This document shows positions 9,479-18,173 of a DNA stretch of 64,000 bases, piece by piece. This DNA comes from Phycisphaerales bacterium (GTDB lineage: Bacteria > Planctomycetota > Phycisphaerae > Phycisphaerales > SM1A02). Within the stretch, counting starts at the first letter, position 1; every line of letters begins with the position of its first letter. Under the pieces are notes generated by a model. The model did not search any database and was not told the origin of the DNA. It saw only the letters and a list, made by a program, of their open reading frames with translations. The stretch is taken from assembly GCA_030748805.1 (NCBI GenBank), contig JASMLG010000087.1:22225-86224 (forward strand). The letters are read 5' to 3'. The position numbers and the translations under genes are program-made.

Positions 9479-10230
9479 TTTCCATTGTGCTTTTTCAATT
9501 TATGAACCGTTACAGTATTTTGTTCAATGACAACAGCTCTTGGGTTGGAGGGGAATCCATGAGCACCAAAACAACCAGTGTTAATAATAATCCTATTCCC
9601 TTTCTTCCAAATACCTGCATGGTGAGTATGTCCAGCAACGATAATTTTTGCTGAAGATGCGTATCGTTCAATCCACAGATTTGTAAGTTTTGGGAATTCC
9701 CACCAACCCCACAAGACCTTAAATGCTAAGGGGATTGCTATTAACAATAACCGTATAAGTGAGGGTTTGTTGAGTGTGTAATCTGCACTAGAAGCTTTGA
9801 TAGTACACATTCTCATCGAATCAAATTGTTCTTTGAATCCATCACCGTTTTCTCTAATGTATTTTCGCCTGCATCGTGTTATATATTTCCCTCTCCAACT
9901 CCAAGGAGTAACTCCTATAAATGGAGCATGTCCATGAAAGACGAATACTGTTTTGTTACATAACCAAACATATTCGGTTTCACTAATTGTTGGATCATGG
10001 TTTCCGCAGATTAATGTTGTATTAACGTTATCCTCGTTTGCCAATTTAATTAAAGAATTTGCCAATTCCATGGAGTGTTTTTTTAGAGAAGTTGAATACA
10101 TTTCCGAAGTGTCGCCATTTAAAATGAGCGAATCAAACCCCGTCCACAGTGGCCTCAGTTGATCAGCGGAGGTTACGCTTGAACTGAGTTTGCCAAAGTG
10201 GATATCAGAAAGGATTAGGGTTTTGCTCAT
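9436..10230 (-). CDS. calcineurin-like metallophosphoesterase
   Basis: A 264-residue protein with the di-metal phosphoesterase motifs in order: LSDIHFG (residues ~7-13), LNGDTSEMYS (~37), CGNHDP (~76) and VAGHTHHAG (~198). The arrangement resembles UDP-2,3-diacylglucosamine hydrolase (LpxH/LpxI-replacing) and other membrane-associated phosphoesterases. A moderately hydrophobic stretch (LIRLLLIAIPLAFKVLWGWW) lies near residue 165. Substrate unknown. It is the last gene of a minus-strand run behind the diguanylate cyclase, and its end overlaps HMG-CoA lyase by 43 bp. Confidence 0.82.
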   Translation of the reverse strand: MSKTLILSDIHFGKLSSSVTSADQLRPLWTGFDSLILNGDTSEMYSTSLKKHSMELANSLIKLANEDNVNTTLICGNHDPTISETEYVWLCNKTVFVFHGHAPFIGVTPWSWRGKYITRCRRKYIRENGDGFKEQFDSMRMCTIKASSADYTLNKPSLIRLLLIAIPLAFKVLWGWWEFPKLTNLWIERYASSAKIIVAGHTHHAGIWKKGNRIIINTGCFGAHGFPSNPRAVVIEQNTVTVHKLKKHNGNYSLGRVCGSWEAL

Positions 10231-10251
10231 CTGGATTTGGCTCCAGAGATA

Positions 10252-11502
10252 TTATTCTTGTCCAATTGTGATGTAGTTTTTCCCCTGTCGTTTTGACTGG
10301 AGTAACCGTTGATCTGCTTTGCGTAATATTGAATCAACATCATTTCCATCCCAAGGAAAGGTAGCTAGTCCACCTGAAATCGACAAAATCCCCGTTGCCT
10401 CTTCACCGAGTTTAGGGAATCTGGCATTGGCTACTTGTTCTCGGAACCGTTTTGCAAGAATTTCGACTGTGGTTGGGTGATTTGATCTAGGTTCTCTTGG
10501 TGGTTCTGGATCACAGAATAGAACGGCAAACTCATCTCCACCAATTCTACAAACATGATCTCCCTTACGAATAATCGTACGAAGTAACCGAACTATTTCT
10601 CGGATTATATCATCGCCAGCATCGTGACCCCATCGATCGTTGTAGTGTTTGAAATTATCTATGTCAAAAATCATTACAGTGAGATTACGCCGCTTCTTTC
10701 TTGCTGTCTGTAGTTCTCTCGTAAGGCAGGTTTTCAAAAACCGGCGATTCCAAGCACCAGACAACTCGTCCTGATATGCAAGAAGTTTTAACTGTTGTTG
10801 TTTACGCGCTAAGTTGAGCCAGCAAGCCGCCCATCTGGCCCAACGCACAATGTCACTGTTGGTCGCGCCAAATGCTGCTAGAGTTCCATGTTCTTCGTGT
10901 CCATATCGCAGAGGTGCGGTTATTGATAAGTTGGGAGCACCTGTAGGTTCATCGACAATAACACACATAGTCCACCCTGTTTGTTGTATAAGCAATTCAA
11001 TAAGTTTGTCCTTAAAAGTAGAGGGGTTGTGCATGAGTGCTCGTACTAAGTCGACATCTCCAAGTGATGTCTGGTCATCTGTTAGTGTGATTTCATCAGA
11101 GATTCCTAGAATGCAATCTATATCTAGGGGTGGAATTATTTCATTATCAACTGGAAGAGATTGAACATTAGTAATTGCAGATGTAAGTCGATTGGCGGTT
11201 GTATCTTTAGGTACCATCGCATCAGCTTGTTTAACTTTTATACTATTCCCAGCGACAACTATAACTGTTGTAGGGTCAACGCGCCTTAGCGCGTCAACAC
11301 TTGAATCAACATCGTTTTCTAAAAGCTGTTCATCGACAATCACAGCTTCGACTAGGTCAGAAGCACTACAAGTGGCAAGTTCTCCGATTGCATCAAAGAC
11401 GCTGTTCACACGCTTTACTGGCTGTTCAAATCCTGTTAACAACTCTTCATCGAATGTGCCAGCAAAAACGAGAGAACTTCTGGATGTTCGCTTTGTTGTC
11501 AT
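10252..11502 (-). CDS. diguanylate cyclase (GGDEF) with degenerate receiver-like N-terminus
   Basis: Predicted to make cyclic di-GMP from two GTP. The C-terminal ~170 residues form a complete GGDEF domain: DELSGAWNRRFLKTCL, FDIDNFKHYNDRWGHDAGD, then the active site RIGGDEFAVLF. An R-K-G-D sequence lies five residues before GGDEF, the usual position of the RxxD product-inhibition site. The first ~120 residues (SLVFAGTFDEELLTG ... EAVIVDEQLLEND ... TTVIVVAGNS) have the rhythm of a receiver domain without clear phosphoacceptor geometry. No membrane segment. Start overlaps the upstream small-protein stop by 4 nt. Confidence 0.9.
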   Translation of the reverse strand: MTTKRTSRSSLVFAGTFDEELLTGFEQPVKRVNSVFDAIGELATCSASDLVEAVIVDEQLLENDVDSSVDALRRVDPTTVIVVAGNSIKVKQADAMVPKDTTANRLTSAITNVQSLPVDNEIIPPLDIDCILGISDEITLTDDQTSLGDVDLVRALMHNPSTFKDKLIELLIQQTGWTMCVIVDEPTGAPNLSITAPLRYGHEEHGTLAAFGATNSDIVRWARWAACWLNLARKQQQLKLLAYQDELSGAWNRRFLKTCLTRELQTARKKRRNLTVMIFDIDNFKHYNDRWGHDAGDDIIREIVRLLRTIIRKGDHVCRIGGDEFAVLFCDPEPPREPRSNHPTTVEILAKRFREQVANARFPKLGEEATGILSISGGLATFPWDGNDVDSILRKADQRLLQSKRQGKNYITIGQE

Positions 11503-11942
11503 TCTTTAGACCCCTGCGGGATATCATCAAGAAGCATGGATAGTTCGTCAGCATCAACATTTTCAGATTGAATGATAGGTGGTTCTTCAAGCGAATCAAC
11601 TAATGAGCCGCGATTTTCAAAACTATCAAGTCGTCCGTCACGTAGTTCAGAAACAGATACACTTGGTAAGTATCTTCTAATTGAATCAACCATTTGATTA
11701 ACATTATTAAAATCCTCAGAATGTACAATTATTAAATGTGGTGAATTAGGTGTCTCATTCCAAGCAGAATTTGTCCGAAGTTGTTGCTGCTGAAGACATA
11801 TTTCAGCCATTGCTAAAAAGGGGTCGTGTTCAATTGTAATTTGCAGGTTGTTTTTCTGCGCAAGAAGATGAGCTGCGTCGATACGTTCGGCTGGCACCAA
11901 CACAACACATCTTGAATCAAGATTGTTGGACTTCTCAGACAT
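11499..11942 (-). CDS. small protein of unknown function co-transcribed with diguanylate cyclase
   Basis: Not recognised. The 147-residue soluble protein begins MSEKSNNLDSRCVVLVPAER. Alternating hydrophobic strands (RCVVLVPAERIDAAHLLAQK, HLIIVHSEDFNNVN) are reminiscent of a degenerate receiver-like alpha/beta fold, similar in character to the N-terminus of the next gene. The second half is acidic (LDSFENRGSLVDSLEEPP, DELSMLLDDIPQ). It overlaps the diguanylate cyclase start by 4 nt, so the two are translationally coupled and it may regulate that enzyme. Confidence 0.55.
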   Translation of the reverse strand: MSEKSNNLDSRCVVLVPAERIDAAHLLAQKNNLQITIEHDPFLAMAEICLQQQQLRTNSAWNETPNSPHLIIVHSEDFNNVNQMVDSIRRYLPSVSVSELRDGRLDSFENRGSLVDSLEEPPIIQSENVDADELSMLLDDIPQGSKE

Positions 11943-12146
11943 CCTATTTCAACCCTAAGAATAACTTGTTTTAGCGAAAATGCCACAAAAACTTTTAAGC
12001 ATTAATTGCTAATATAGGTTTATTTGTAAATAAACCCTTACTTTGAACAATTTATTTCATCAGTCGAGACTATTTCGATTTAAAGTAGTAGAAACATATG
12101 CTACGTAGCAAAATTGAAGTTATACGGCACGAATTTGTTTGCTGTC

Positions 12147-13271
12147 TTAATGTTCTGAAGTACAAATAAGTGCAATGGAGTTTGCACCATTAGGTTGTTG
12201 GAGATTTGCCATTGCTTGTCTCATTGCAAATCTCGTTTTGTGGTCTTTCATCAACTGAAGAATTGAAATACCTGCATCAGATATATTCTGTTCAAGATCT
12301 ACGTGATCGGTTGCAATGATTATCCCACCTAGGTCTTCAAGTGGTGTTGCATTTGTTTTTTGGTGGTCATCATTGTGATAGGGGTATGGCATTACTATTG
12401 TTGGAACAGAATTGATTGAAATTTCTGCGATAGTGTTTGCCCCACCTCTTGTTATAGCAAGATCAGAACAGCCCCATACGTCACCCATTTCATGATGGAA
12501 CCCAAGAACTACATATGGAATTCCTATGTTATTCCAAGAATTTTGCACCTGTTCTACATGTTTAGTTCCGGCAATATGAAGTATTTGCCAATTATGAAAT
12601 AGAGATTTGTTTCTTTTAGCAATGGCTGGAACCAATGAATTAATTGTACTTGCCCCTTGGGATGCGCCAGTGATCAAAAGCGTCATGCGATTTGGGTCAA
12701 GCCCTAGTCTTTTTTTGCAATCTTCAGTGTTACGTGAGGTAATTACACAACGCCTTAACGGGGGCTTTGTAATTTCTACATTTTGTAGATTACATTTTAC
12801 GGTAGACAAAATCCTATCCGCCCAACTAGCTGCAAGCCGGTTTGCTTTTCCTGGTGGATTATCCAAATTCAAAAGAATTGTCTGGCAAGACAAATTTTTT
12901 GCTGCGTGTAGAGTGGGGGCTGCAACATAACCACCTGTAGTAAGAACGCAATCAAAATTCTGTTTTCTTAATATCTTTTTAACATTCCATGATGTTCTTA
13001 TGAAACCGATAAAAAAACGCACAAACCCAATTGGGTTTGTTGAAAGTGGGGCAGCTGGTAGTGAAATTGTTTCAAAGTCCGTATGTTCAACCATCATTGT
13101 GTCAGTCGTTCTAGGTGAATGAGCAAGAAGGACTTCATGACCAGTTGAAACGAGTGATTCTGCAACGGCAATTGCTGGGGCAACATGACCACCGCTTCCT
13201 CCACCTGCGATCAAAACCTTTTTAGGCACGTGCTGTTGTTGGGAATGCATTTTGCACAGTTGAACTTGCAT
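12147..13271 (-). CDS. murG: UDP-GlcNAc:lipid I N-acetylglucosaminyltransferase MurG
   Basis: Adds GlcNAc to lipid I to make the peptidoglycan precursor lipid II at the inner face of the membrane. Two GT-B halves are seen: KKVLIAGGGSGGHVAPAIAV with the lipid-I-binding glycine loop, and the C-terminal nucleotide site (TGASQGASTINSL, LAITRGGANTIAEISINSVP). The start is uncertain: ATG at 13271 has AGAAAGG just upstream, while ATG at 13250 would also fit the homology. Either overlaps the end of ftsW, so the two are coupled. Its presence with ftsW and alr argues for a peptidoglycan wall. Confidence 0.92.
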   Translation of the reverse strand: MQVQLCKMHSQQQHVPKKVLIAGGGSGGHVAPAIAVAESLVSTGHEVLLAHSPRTTDTMMVEHTDFETISLPAAPLSTNPIGFVRFFIGFIRTSWNVKKILRKQNFDCVLTTGGYVAAPTLHAAKNLSCQTILLNLDNPPGKANRLAASWADRILSTVKCNLQNVEITKPPLRRCVITSRNTEDCKKRLGLDPNRMTLLITGASQGASTINSLVPAIAKRNKSLFHNWQILHIAGTKHVEQVQNSWNNIGIPYVVLGFHHEMGDVWGCSDLAITRGGANTIAEISINSVPTIVMPYPYHNDDHQKTNATPLEDLGGIIIATDHVDLEQNISDAGISILQLMKDHKTRFAMRQAMANLQQPNGANSIALICTSEH

Positions 13272-14364
13272 TTGCCTTTCTGTCAATCGCATCGATGAGC
13301 CCAATGCAAAATGCAGTCAGAAGCCACCCAGTCCCACCATTACTCAGGAGCGGAAGAGCGATACCCTTTGTGGGAACTAGTGAGGTAACGACCAGGATAT
13401 TGATGCTTGCCTGAAGCCCAATCGTAGCAATAATTCCTAAAACCAGAAGTTGATGGAAGGTGTTCGATGTCTTACGAATTACGTAAATACCAATCCAAAC
13501 TAATCCAACGTATAAAGATGCAACTGCAATTGCACCAAACGCACCAAGTTCTTCACAAATTATCGCGAAAATGAAGTCGGTAGTATCTTCAGGAAGATAA
13601 CCAAATTTTTGTATTCCATTTCCAAGCCCCAAACCCGAAAGTCCTCCTTCAGAGATTGCTGACATCGATTGTACAATGTGATACCCACTATTCTCAGGGT
13701 CTGCAAAAGGATCAAGATATGTTTGCAATCTTCCCATCCTATAGTCACTTCTATAAACAGCAAGGTAAAAACCAGAAATAGCAACTGGAGCAAAAGTAGC
13801 GAAATGCCAAAGTTTTGATCCAGCAGCTAATAGGACAAAGCAAGCAACAGCAAAAATTAGAACAGCTGTACCTAGATCTTCTATAGCGATGACTGCACTG
13901 ACAAGCCCCACAATGGCGATTATTGGCAAAAACCCCTTAAGATATTTAGATAAGTCGCATAAGTGTTTAGAAGACCACCACGCCAACGCAATAACCATCA
14001 TCCATTTAGTTATTTCGCTTGGCTGAAAATTGAATCCACCAAATTCTACCCAACGGTTTGAAGCATTGACTTGTTTTCCAATACCTGGAATGTAAACAGT
14101 AAACAATAGAAAGACCGCAACCCAAAAAAACCACAAAACAAGGGGGAAACCCATGAAGTGTTTTTCAAAAAGTTGTACCGGAAACCTGCTTCCAACAAAC
14201 ATAACAATCATTGCTATTGCTGCTAACACAGCAGGTCTACTCGTAAGCAAATCAACATAAGTTAATGGGATATTAGAAACCTGCATTCCAGCAGAATTCA
14301 CCATGACAACGCCAAGCATTAGTAAGGCGATAGATATGACAACAATTCCCTGTCCTGCTCGCAT
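13222..14364 (-). CDS. ftsW: FtsW/RodA/SpoVE-family peptidoglycan glycosyltransferase
   Basis: Polytopic membrane protein (about ten hydrophobic segments, 380 residues) of the SEDS family, which polymerises lipid II into glycan strands. Recognisable family blocks are GIGKQVNASNRWVEFGGFNFQPSEITKW near residue 100 (here split as NASNRWVEFGG and FQPSEITKW), YHIVQSMSAISEGGLSGLGLG (~225) and LVPTKGIALPLLSNGGTG near the end, equivalent to the PTKG-PFISYGG block. Being directly upstream of murG favours FtsW over RodA. No ftsZ, ftsI or mur ligases accompany the pair in the window. Confidence 0.9.
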   Translation of the reverse strand: MRAGQGIVVISIALLMLGVVMVNSAGMQVSNIPLTYVDLLTSRPAVLAAIAMIVMFVGSRFPVQLFEKHFMGFPLVLWFFWVAVFLLFTVYIPGIGKQVNASNRWVEFGGFNFQPSEITKWMMVIALAWWSSKHLCDLSKYLKGFLPIIAIVGLVSAVIAIEDLGTAVLIFAVACFVLLAAGSKLWHFATFAPVAISGFYLAVYRSDYRMGRLQTYLDPFADPENSGYHIVQSMSAISEGGLSGLGLGNGIQKFGYLPEDTTDFIFAIICEELGAFGAIAVASLYVGLVWIGIYVIRKTSNTFHQLLVLGIIATIGLQASINILVVTSLVPTKGIALPLLSNGGTGWLLTAFCIGLIDAIDRKANASSTVQNAFPTTARA

Positions 14365-14428
14365 GAAATATAAGTATCGACTGTATTATTGGTTTTGCCA
14401 CACAATCTAAGTTGGTTTCGGTCATACT

Positions 14429-15994
14429 ATGTGTCATCAAATGAACCGGCAACCAGATCAACTTTGTACTTCAAGAATAATCTATTTAGAAACATTTGGA
14501 TGCCAGATGAATGAACTAGACAGCGAGTTAGTTCAGGATCAACTTGCTGCTCTGGGTTATATTTTGGGGGACTCTAGAGATACAGCCGATGTTGTTCTGT
14601 TCAATACCTGCACAGTTCGCCAACAGGCGGAAAATAAGGTTCTAAGCCGTATAGGTGAATTAGGTCTTGAAAAAAAGGAAGGTCGTGAGGTCATTATTGG
14701 CATGTTGGGGTGTCTTCCTGAGAGAGAGGGGAAACGCCTTCTAACTAAATATCCTCACATCAACTTTCTATGTGGACCAAGTGAATTAGATCGACTTCCA
14801 ACATTAATTCACAATGCTGTTGCAGGTGAGCCGCTGTCTTCTATTGATAGAGTTTGTTTGCAGGGGAATCGGTCACGAAGATCGTCTGCACTTTCTGCAG
14901 CCGAAGATAATTTGGAACTGCTTGATTTATCTAGATCATTTAATCCAGATCATCGACGTTCATCTAGTCATAGCGCTTATGTTCGCATTACTCGAGGTTG
15001 CAATAAGTTCTGTACCTATTGTGTAGTTCCAAATACTCGTGGAGCAGAAGTACACAGGCCGCCTGACTCGATAATTGGAGAATGTAAGCAGTTGGTTGAT
15101 GCAGGAACAGTTGAAATCACACTGCTTGGTCAAACTGTAAATCATTACATATATACGCATGGAGTGGCAATTAACAGCAGCGGTAATGAAGTTCCTCAAA
15201 TTGGTCCAGGGCTTACTGCATTTAATAAAACAAGCAATGGTGCTAAGCCAGTTACAACTTTTGCAAACTTATTACAACGAATTCACGATGAGGTACACGA
15301 CTTGCAGCGACTAAGATTTGTTACAAGTTATCCAAAGGACTTTGGAAACGATGTTCTGGAAGTGATGAAGGATTGCCCAAGGATTTGTAACTACCTGCAT
15401 GTTCCTGCGCAGTCGGGCTCGAACCGAATATTAAAATTAATGAATCGTGGTTATACAGTTGAAGAGTATTTGGATTTTGTTGATAGAGCTAGAACAATAA
15501 TTCCAGATGTAGAAATAGCAGGGGACATTATTGTTGGTTTTCCAAGTGAGACGGAGGATGATTACAAAGCAACTTGCGATTTAATTAGTCGAGTTAGATT
15601 TAAAAACAATTTTGTATTCCATTATTCTCCTAGACCAGGCACAGTTGCGATTAATCGTTATGAAGATGATATTCCAAGGGATGTAAAGCGAAGGCGTTTA
15701 AATACAATTCTAGAACTTGGAGCGAAGATAGGTTCAGAAGTCCATCAACAATATGTAGGCAAGACAATTGATGTGCTTGTTGAGTGCGTTAGCCCTAAAT
15801 CGGAGAAAAATAACAGCATTGAATTGAAATGGGAGAAAAAGAATACTCAGTTGTCAGGCCGAACGTCTGGGGACTTAATATGTGTTTTTGATGTTGATTC
15901 AGATGACGAGGTGAATTTTTTGATAGGAACGATCGTTCCCGTTAAAATTGAAAGTTCAGCACCTTTGCTGCTTAAGGGGTCTCTTTGTAAGTAA
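14429..15994 (+). CDS. miaB: tRNA-2-methylthio-N6-dimethylallyladenosine synthase MiaB
   Basis: Radical SAM methylthiotransferase that thiomethylates i6A37 of tRNAs reading UNN codons. The N-terminal cluster cysteines are in TFGCQMNELDSE, FNTCTVRQQAE and GMLGCLPERE; the radical-SAM triad is RGCNKFCTYCVVPNTRG (~residue 190); a C-terminal TRAM-like region ends the protein. It is 521 residues, longer than the usual ~440-480, because of an extra ~40-residue segment between LGQTVNHYIYTHG and FANLLQRI and some linker between the first two domains. Two Fe-S clusters are expected. It diverges from ftsW with about 60 bp between starts. Confidence 0.95.
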   Translation: MCHQMNRQPDQLCTSRIIYLETFGCQMNELDSELVQDQLAALGYILGDSRDTADVVLFNTCTVRQQAENKVLSRIGELGLEKKEGREVIIGMLGCLPEREGKRLLTKYPHINFLCGPSELDRLPTLIHNAVAGEPLSSIDRVCLQGNRSRRSSALSAAEDNLELLDLSRSFNPDHRRSSSHSAYVRITRGCNKFCTYCVVPNTRGAEVHRPPDSIIGECKQLVDAGTVEITLLGQTVNHYIYTHGVAINSSGNEVPQIGPGLTAFNKTSNGAKPVTTFANLLQRIHDEVHDLQRLRFVTSYPKDFGNDVLEVMKDCPRICNYLHVPAQSGSNRILKLMNRGYTVEEYLDFVDRARTIIPDVEIAGDIIVGFPSETEDDYKATCDLISRVRFKNNFVFHYSPRPGTVAINRYEDDIPRDVKRRRLNTILELGAKIGSEVHQQYVGKTIDVLVECVSPKSEKNNSIELKWEKKNTQLSGRTSGDLICVFDVDSDDEVNFLIGTIVPVKIESSAPLLLKGSLCK

Positions 15995-16108
15995 GTTTAT
16001 TCTTATTAATTGTGCGCCTTTTTAAATGTTATTCGCATATTCGGTGTGCGCTAGTAACGCGGGTTGGCGTTTTGTCTTTATCGAATAGGAAGAACAGAAA
16101 GGGAAAAA

Positions 16109-16762
16109 ATGAATAATAATTATTTCTTCGGGACGATTGCTGTTAGCACTATGGTTGTTGGGTCGGCAGTGGCAGATTATGCGGGTTTATCTTACGATTG
16201 GTGGTCAAATTATGACGGAACTGTAACATGTCAGATATACGCTTCCTTTACAGAAGAAACAGATGAGCTTGATGCAGTTTTCGGCGATTCCGAGAACGCA
16301 CTTAGTGTATCTGCTTCAAGCAGTTTTTATCAACACTATCTTGGTACCTATGCAGCTCCAATGGCTGCACTACTCCCACTCTACCCAAGTTTAGCATTGG
16401 ATAGTTACGTCACAATCGGAAGAACTTCCGATGTTGACAACAACATGCTAGACATTGGCATTGATTGGTCTGACTTCGAAGAAAGTGGTGGCGATATCTA
16501 CACGGATAACGGCACTTGGTTTGCTACCCCTGACGACCCACAAGTGCTCGCAGGTGAAGATCTTAGAGTTTTGGTAGGAAACTTCACAACGTACGGTTAT
16601 GATTCATACATTTATGGCGTTTTGAATTTTCAAGGAAGGCAAGGTGATTTTGAAACATTCCAAGCTCGCAATCAAGAGATATGCTCACCCCCATGCCCGT
16701 CTCCTAGTGCTATAGCACTTCTTGGACTTTCGGGGTTAGTTAGTCGTAGGCGCAGGAAATAG
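16109..16762 (+). CDS. secreted array paralogue 1 with PEP-CTERM-like tail
   Basis: First of six tandem paralogues; function unknown. The 217-residue protein has a signal peptide (NNNYFFGTIAVSTMVVGSAVA), then the family core: TDELDAVFGDSEN, SFYQHYLGTYAAPMAAL, DSYVTIGRTSD, MLDIGIDWSDF and TDNGTWFATPDDPQ. It ends SPSAIALLGLSGLVSRRRRK, a degenerate version of the exosortase-type sorting tail (short motif, hydrophobic stretch, Arg cluster) with two extra cysteines just before it. The start at 16109 follows AAAGGGA. No terminator is visible after it, unlike later copies. Closest sister is the next gene. Confidence 0.85.
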   Translation: MNNNYFFGTIAVSTMVVGSAVADYAGLSYDWWSNYDGTVTCQIYASFTEETDELDAVFGDSENALSVSASSSFYQHYLGTYAAPMAALLPLYPSLALDSYVTIGRTSDVDNNMLDIGIDWSDFEESGGDIYTDNGTWFATPDDPQVLAGEDLRVLVGNFTTYGYDSYIYGVLNFQGRQGDFETFQARNQEICSPPCPSPSAIALLGLSGLVSRRRRK

Positions 16763-17106
16763 CAAAATAAATGTTAATAATAATAATTAGGGTTAAGTTA
16801 GGTAGTTTTTACAGTATTTTTTGTGTTTTGATAGAAAAAGCAAGTAAAACAAGTTGACTCTATGAAATCAACAGTTATCCTAAGACGTTGTCGGAACGTA
16901 ATTTCGACACTTCCCAGCGGAGAAAGAGATTTCAGAGCAAGGTTGTGGGAACCAACTTGACGAATCTGCGAATACCTTCAAAGTTGGGGAACATGATTGG
17001 CTCAGTAGACCAACAAGTCAGCTCTGAATGGTCAAAAATCCAATCACCAACGTACGTTTTTTCACTAGATCTAGTTTTTAAGAAAGAAAAAGAGGAAGGA
17101 AAGCAA
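16763..17106 (+). other. intergenic leader of array paralogue 2
   Basis: 344 bp without a convincing gene. The open frame of the next gene runs back to 16888, but the signal peptide and ribosome site place its start at 17107. A possible promoter is TTGACT (16854) with TATCCT 16 nt later. A purine-rich block GCGGAGAAAGAG at 16917-16928 recurs exactly in the leader of paralogue 4. Confidence 0.45.
16854..16881 (+). promoter_or_regulatory. possible sigma-70-like promoter of array paralogue 2
   Basis: TTGACT at 16854-16859 and TATCCT at 16876-16881 with a 16-nt spacer, about 225 bp before the start codon. This would leave a long leader that includes the GCGGAGAAAGAG block. Match by eye only. Confidence 0.3.
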
Positions 17107-17757
17107 ATGAATAATAAAACGCTTTCGCTCACAATTGCTGCTGGCTCATTGATTGCTAGTTCAGCCATGGCTGATTATGCTGGTCTCGCTTACGATGCCA
17201 TCAATAACGGCGATGGAACGTGGACTGCCATGATTTACGCTACTTTTACAGCAGAAACAGATGAGCTTGATGCAGTTTTCGGCGATGCCGATAACTCACT
17301 TAGTGTATCTGCTACAAGCAGTTTTTATCAACACTATCTTGGTAGTTATGCCGCTCCAATGGCAGCACTACTCCCACTTTACCCAAGTTTAGCATTGGAT
17401 AGTTACGTCACAATCGGAAGAACTTCCGACGCTGACAACAACATGCTTGACATTGGTATTGATTGGACAGACTTTGAAGATAATGGTGGCGCAATCTCTA
17501 CCGATAATGGTACTTGGTTTGCTACCCCTGACGATCCACAAGTGCTCGCAGGTGCAGATCTTAGAGTTTTGGTAGGAAACTTCACAATGTACGGTCTTGA
17601 TTCACACGTTTATGGCGTTTTGAATCTTCAAGGCAAGCAAGGTGATTTTGAAACATTCCAAGCTCGAGATCAGGACTTTGATTACACACTTCCAGCACCA
17701 GGTGCTATTGCACTTCTTGGTCTTGCAGGTGTTGCAACTCGACGTCGACGCAAATAA
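17107..17757 (+). CDS. secreted array paralogue 2 with PEP-CTERM-like tail
   Basis: 216 residues. Signal peptide NNKTLSLTIAAGSLIASSAMA, then the family core: ETDELDAVFGDADNSLSVSA, FYQHYLGSYAAPMAALLPLY, DSYVTIGRTSDADNNMLDIG and TDNGTWFATPDDPQVLAG. Tail PAPGAIALLGLAGVATRRRRK: a PAPGA motif, hydrophobic helix and Arg/Lys cluster, as expected of exosortase substrates moved to the outer surface or extracellular matrix. The start at 17107 has GAGGAAGGA upstream; an in-frame extension to 16888 is rejected because it would bury the signal peptide. Nearly identical DNA blocks are shared with paralogue 1. A strong terminator follows at 17811. Confidence 0.87.
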   Translation: MNNKTLSLTIAAGSLIASSAMADYAGLAYDAINNGDGTWTAMIYATFTAETDELDAVFGDADNSLSVSATSSFYQHYLGSYAAPMAALLPLYPSLALDSYVTIGRTSDADNNMLDIGIDWTDFEDNGGAISTDNGTWFATPDDPQVLAGADLRVLVGNFTMYGLDSHVYGVLNLQGKQGDFETFQARDQDFDYTLPAPGAIALLGLAGVATRRRRK

Positions 17758-18173
17758 TTGCTTTGACGATGTGATGGTTTGAACTAAACCACATTTAATC
17801 GAACTAAAAACCGCCACTACGAAAGTAGTGGCGGTTTTTTAATGATGTTCAAACTAGCGCAGTGCTTCTAGTTTGGCATTTGATTTTGATAATCGCCAGC
17901 CAGATTGGTATTAGAAACTCATATGATAAAGAGGGCAGTTTTATGTCCTATAATAAAAGCGTTAACGTAGTATCCAGTTCGTCATAGATTGCGCAACCCA
18001 CATAATTGAACCTCGATGTGATTCAAAATGGATCAGAAGGTTGTTTCAGGCGAATAGTGATACATAGTTGTGCCGTGAAGCAAATACCCCTAAGTCGGGG
18101 AAGTTGGAATTGGTTTTCAACAGATGCATTTGTGAAACGTGTTTAGAAATATAAAGACATGAGGAATACAACA
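17758..18173 (+). other. intergenic: terminator of paralogue 2 and long leader of paralogue 3
   Basis: 416 bp. It contains the terminator at 17811-17840, then about 330 bp of leader with no ORF of note. A small CCCC-TAAGTC-GGGG hairpin lies near 18090. The start codon of the next gene follows GAGGA at 18161-18165. Confidence 0.5.
17811..17840 (+). terminator. intrinsic terminator after paralogue 2
   Basis: Perfect 10-bp stem CCGCCACTAC / GTAGTGGCGG with a GAAA loop, followed by six T. Strong factor-independent terminator 53 bp after the stop codon. Confidence 0.93.

Noticed and set aside
16888..17106. N-terminal extension of array paralogue 2
   Set aside because: It would place 73 extra residues before a proper signal peptide; GAGGAAGGA marks the start at 17107.
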